A program made the translations under genes and the position numbers. Source: UBA6115 sp050953005 (GTDB lineage Bacteria > Bacillota > Clostridia > Christensenellales > Aristaeellaceae). Taken from it: a stretch of 64,000 nucleotides of DNA. The notes beneath the pieces were generated by a model. That model saw only the letters and a list, made by a program, of their open reading frames with translations. It was not told the DNA's origin and made no database searches. The stretch lies in assembly GCA_050953005.1 (NCBI GenBank), contig JBMNLV010000009.1, positions 1 to 64,000 on the forward strand, given 5' to 3'. Positions within the stretch are counted from its first letter, which is position 1. Each line of letters begins with the position of its first letter. Of this stretch, positions 63,457 through 64,000 are shown piece after piece.

Positions 63457-63880
63457 AAAAGACAACGCTTTTGCGGAAGGAATAAATAAACGGCCTGTAC
63501 GTGATACCGGTCTTCTTATATGATAAAGTAGTAGCAGTAATACAACATGCCCGCTCCGGTCCTCAGGAACGTGAGCCGGTGAACTGTTCAGAAAGGGACA
63601 GGATGAAGCGAACGGGTCAGATCAAAACAAGAAAGCGCGTGAAGGACCACGGGAAGGCATTTGTTCCCATTCTCTACAGGTATATCGCCACATGTTACAT
63701 AAGCGTCAAACCAATGCACTATAAAACTGGTCTTGATACGAGGCATTACCGCAAGGAACGGAATCAATCGAATGCACGCAAAAACTTTTTTGCTTTATAA
63801 TAATAAAAACCTAACAAGAACGAAATAAAAACCTAACAAGAACGATTGACTTCTTTCTCTAAAAGGATTATAAAAAAAAC
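63457..63880. other. Intergenic region near the right edge
   Basis: A 424-bp gap. It holds no convincing gene; a 99-codon frame (63501-63800) starts at GTG without a ribosome binding site. Two tandem 22-bp repeats occupy 63802-63845. Confidence 0.5.
63802..63845. repeat. Two tandem 22-bp repeats
   Basis: The unit AATAAAAACCTAACAAGAAC plus GA occurs twice, identical and back to back, 36 bp before a gene start. It may be an operator or the scar of slippage. Confidence 0.7.
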
Positions 63881-64000
63881 ATGCGTGAATGGGCTTTTCG
63901 TTTCAACGAGCTGCAAAAGAAAGAAATATCGGCGGACGAATATTTTGAATGGAAATTAAATTGGCCGTTTACTTGTGATGATGGCGGGCGATTTGAGCCG
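63881..64000 (+). CDS. Partial gene running off the right edge
   Basis: An ATG opens a frame of 40 codons, MREWAFRFNELQKKEISADE at its start, still open at the window end. AAAGGA lies about 14 nt upstream, rather far. The residues with WKLNWPFTCDDGGRFEP look like an ordinary soluble protein. Too short to name. Confidence 0.45.
   Translation, partial: MREWAFRFNELQKKEISADEYFEWKLNWPFTCDDGGRFEP

Noticed and set aside
63501..63800. 99-codon open frame after the 321-residue gene
   Set aside because: GTG start without a ribosome binding site, basic composition without motifs, overlaps no conserved feature.

Overview
The window looks like a chromosomal segment of an anaerobic, mid-GC Bacillota (Clostridia-type) bacterium. 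Pointers are QueH, a GGGtGRT protein beside its Fe-S scaffold partner, a UMF1-type MFS protein, a MocR regulator with an ECF S-component, strong AGGAGG ribosome binding sites and sigma-A promoters. The genus cannot be fixed from this sequence. None of the three transporter binding proteins has a lipobox cysteine, which is odd for a typical Gram-positive.

Layout. 1-10.5 kb: histidine catabolism (hutH on +; hutI, hutU, a cyclodeaminase and ftcD on -), in line with a corrinoid methyl-transfer module (UROD-fold methyltransferase, corrinoid protein, DUF2284 protein, corrinoid-reducing ferredoxin). 10.7-31 kb: a plant-polysaccharide locus. It has a GH3 enzyme and an AraC regulator on +, then a long minus-strand operon: a 972-residue binding protein with extra N-terminal modules, two permeases, NHL/TPR, Yip1 and DUF5696 proteins, a second permease pair and binding protein, GH5 and GH10. 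An insertion sequence sits exactly between the first two permease genes, and the DUF5696 gene carries a frameshift. 31-43.6 kb: cyclase-zwf, a large repeat surface protein, queH, DUF2804, a MocR/ECF pair, rpsF-ssb-rpsR, an L,D-transpeptidase and uppP. 44-50 kb: MATE, YhhN, an Fe-S scaffold, a frameshifted GGGtGRT gene, and an IS200/IS605-type element whose tnpA is split by an IS481-like element with a 26-bp target duplication. 50-64 kb: UMF1 MFS, an oriC-like region and dnaA (without dnaN), a branched-chain amino acid ABC operon with a LivM-LivG fusion, a frameshifted RluA-type gene, a HAD phosphatase, YigZ, tyrS, an unrecognised 321-residue protein and a partial gene at the right edge.

How the parts work together. 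Hut enzymes turn histidine into glutamate and formimino-THF, and the neighbouring cyclodeaminase yields methenyl-THF; the corrinoid module may feed or draw on the same one-carbon pool. In the sugar locus, secreted GH10/GH5 enzymes would cut xylan or glucan, two CUT1-type permease pairs import oligosaccharides, and cytoplasmic GH3 finishes them. The DUF5696 protein reads like a membrane-anchored, unassigned glycosidase and is the best candidate for new biology here. Three conserved genes (DUF5696, GGGtGRT, RluA) are each one base too long, so sequencing error must be excluded before calling them pseudogenes. No rRNA, tRNA or CRISPR was seen.
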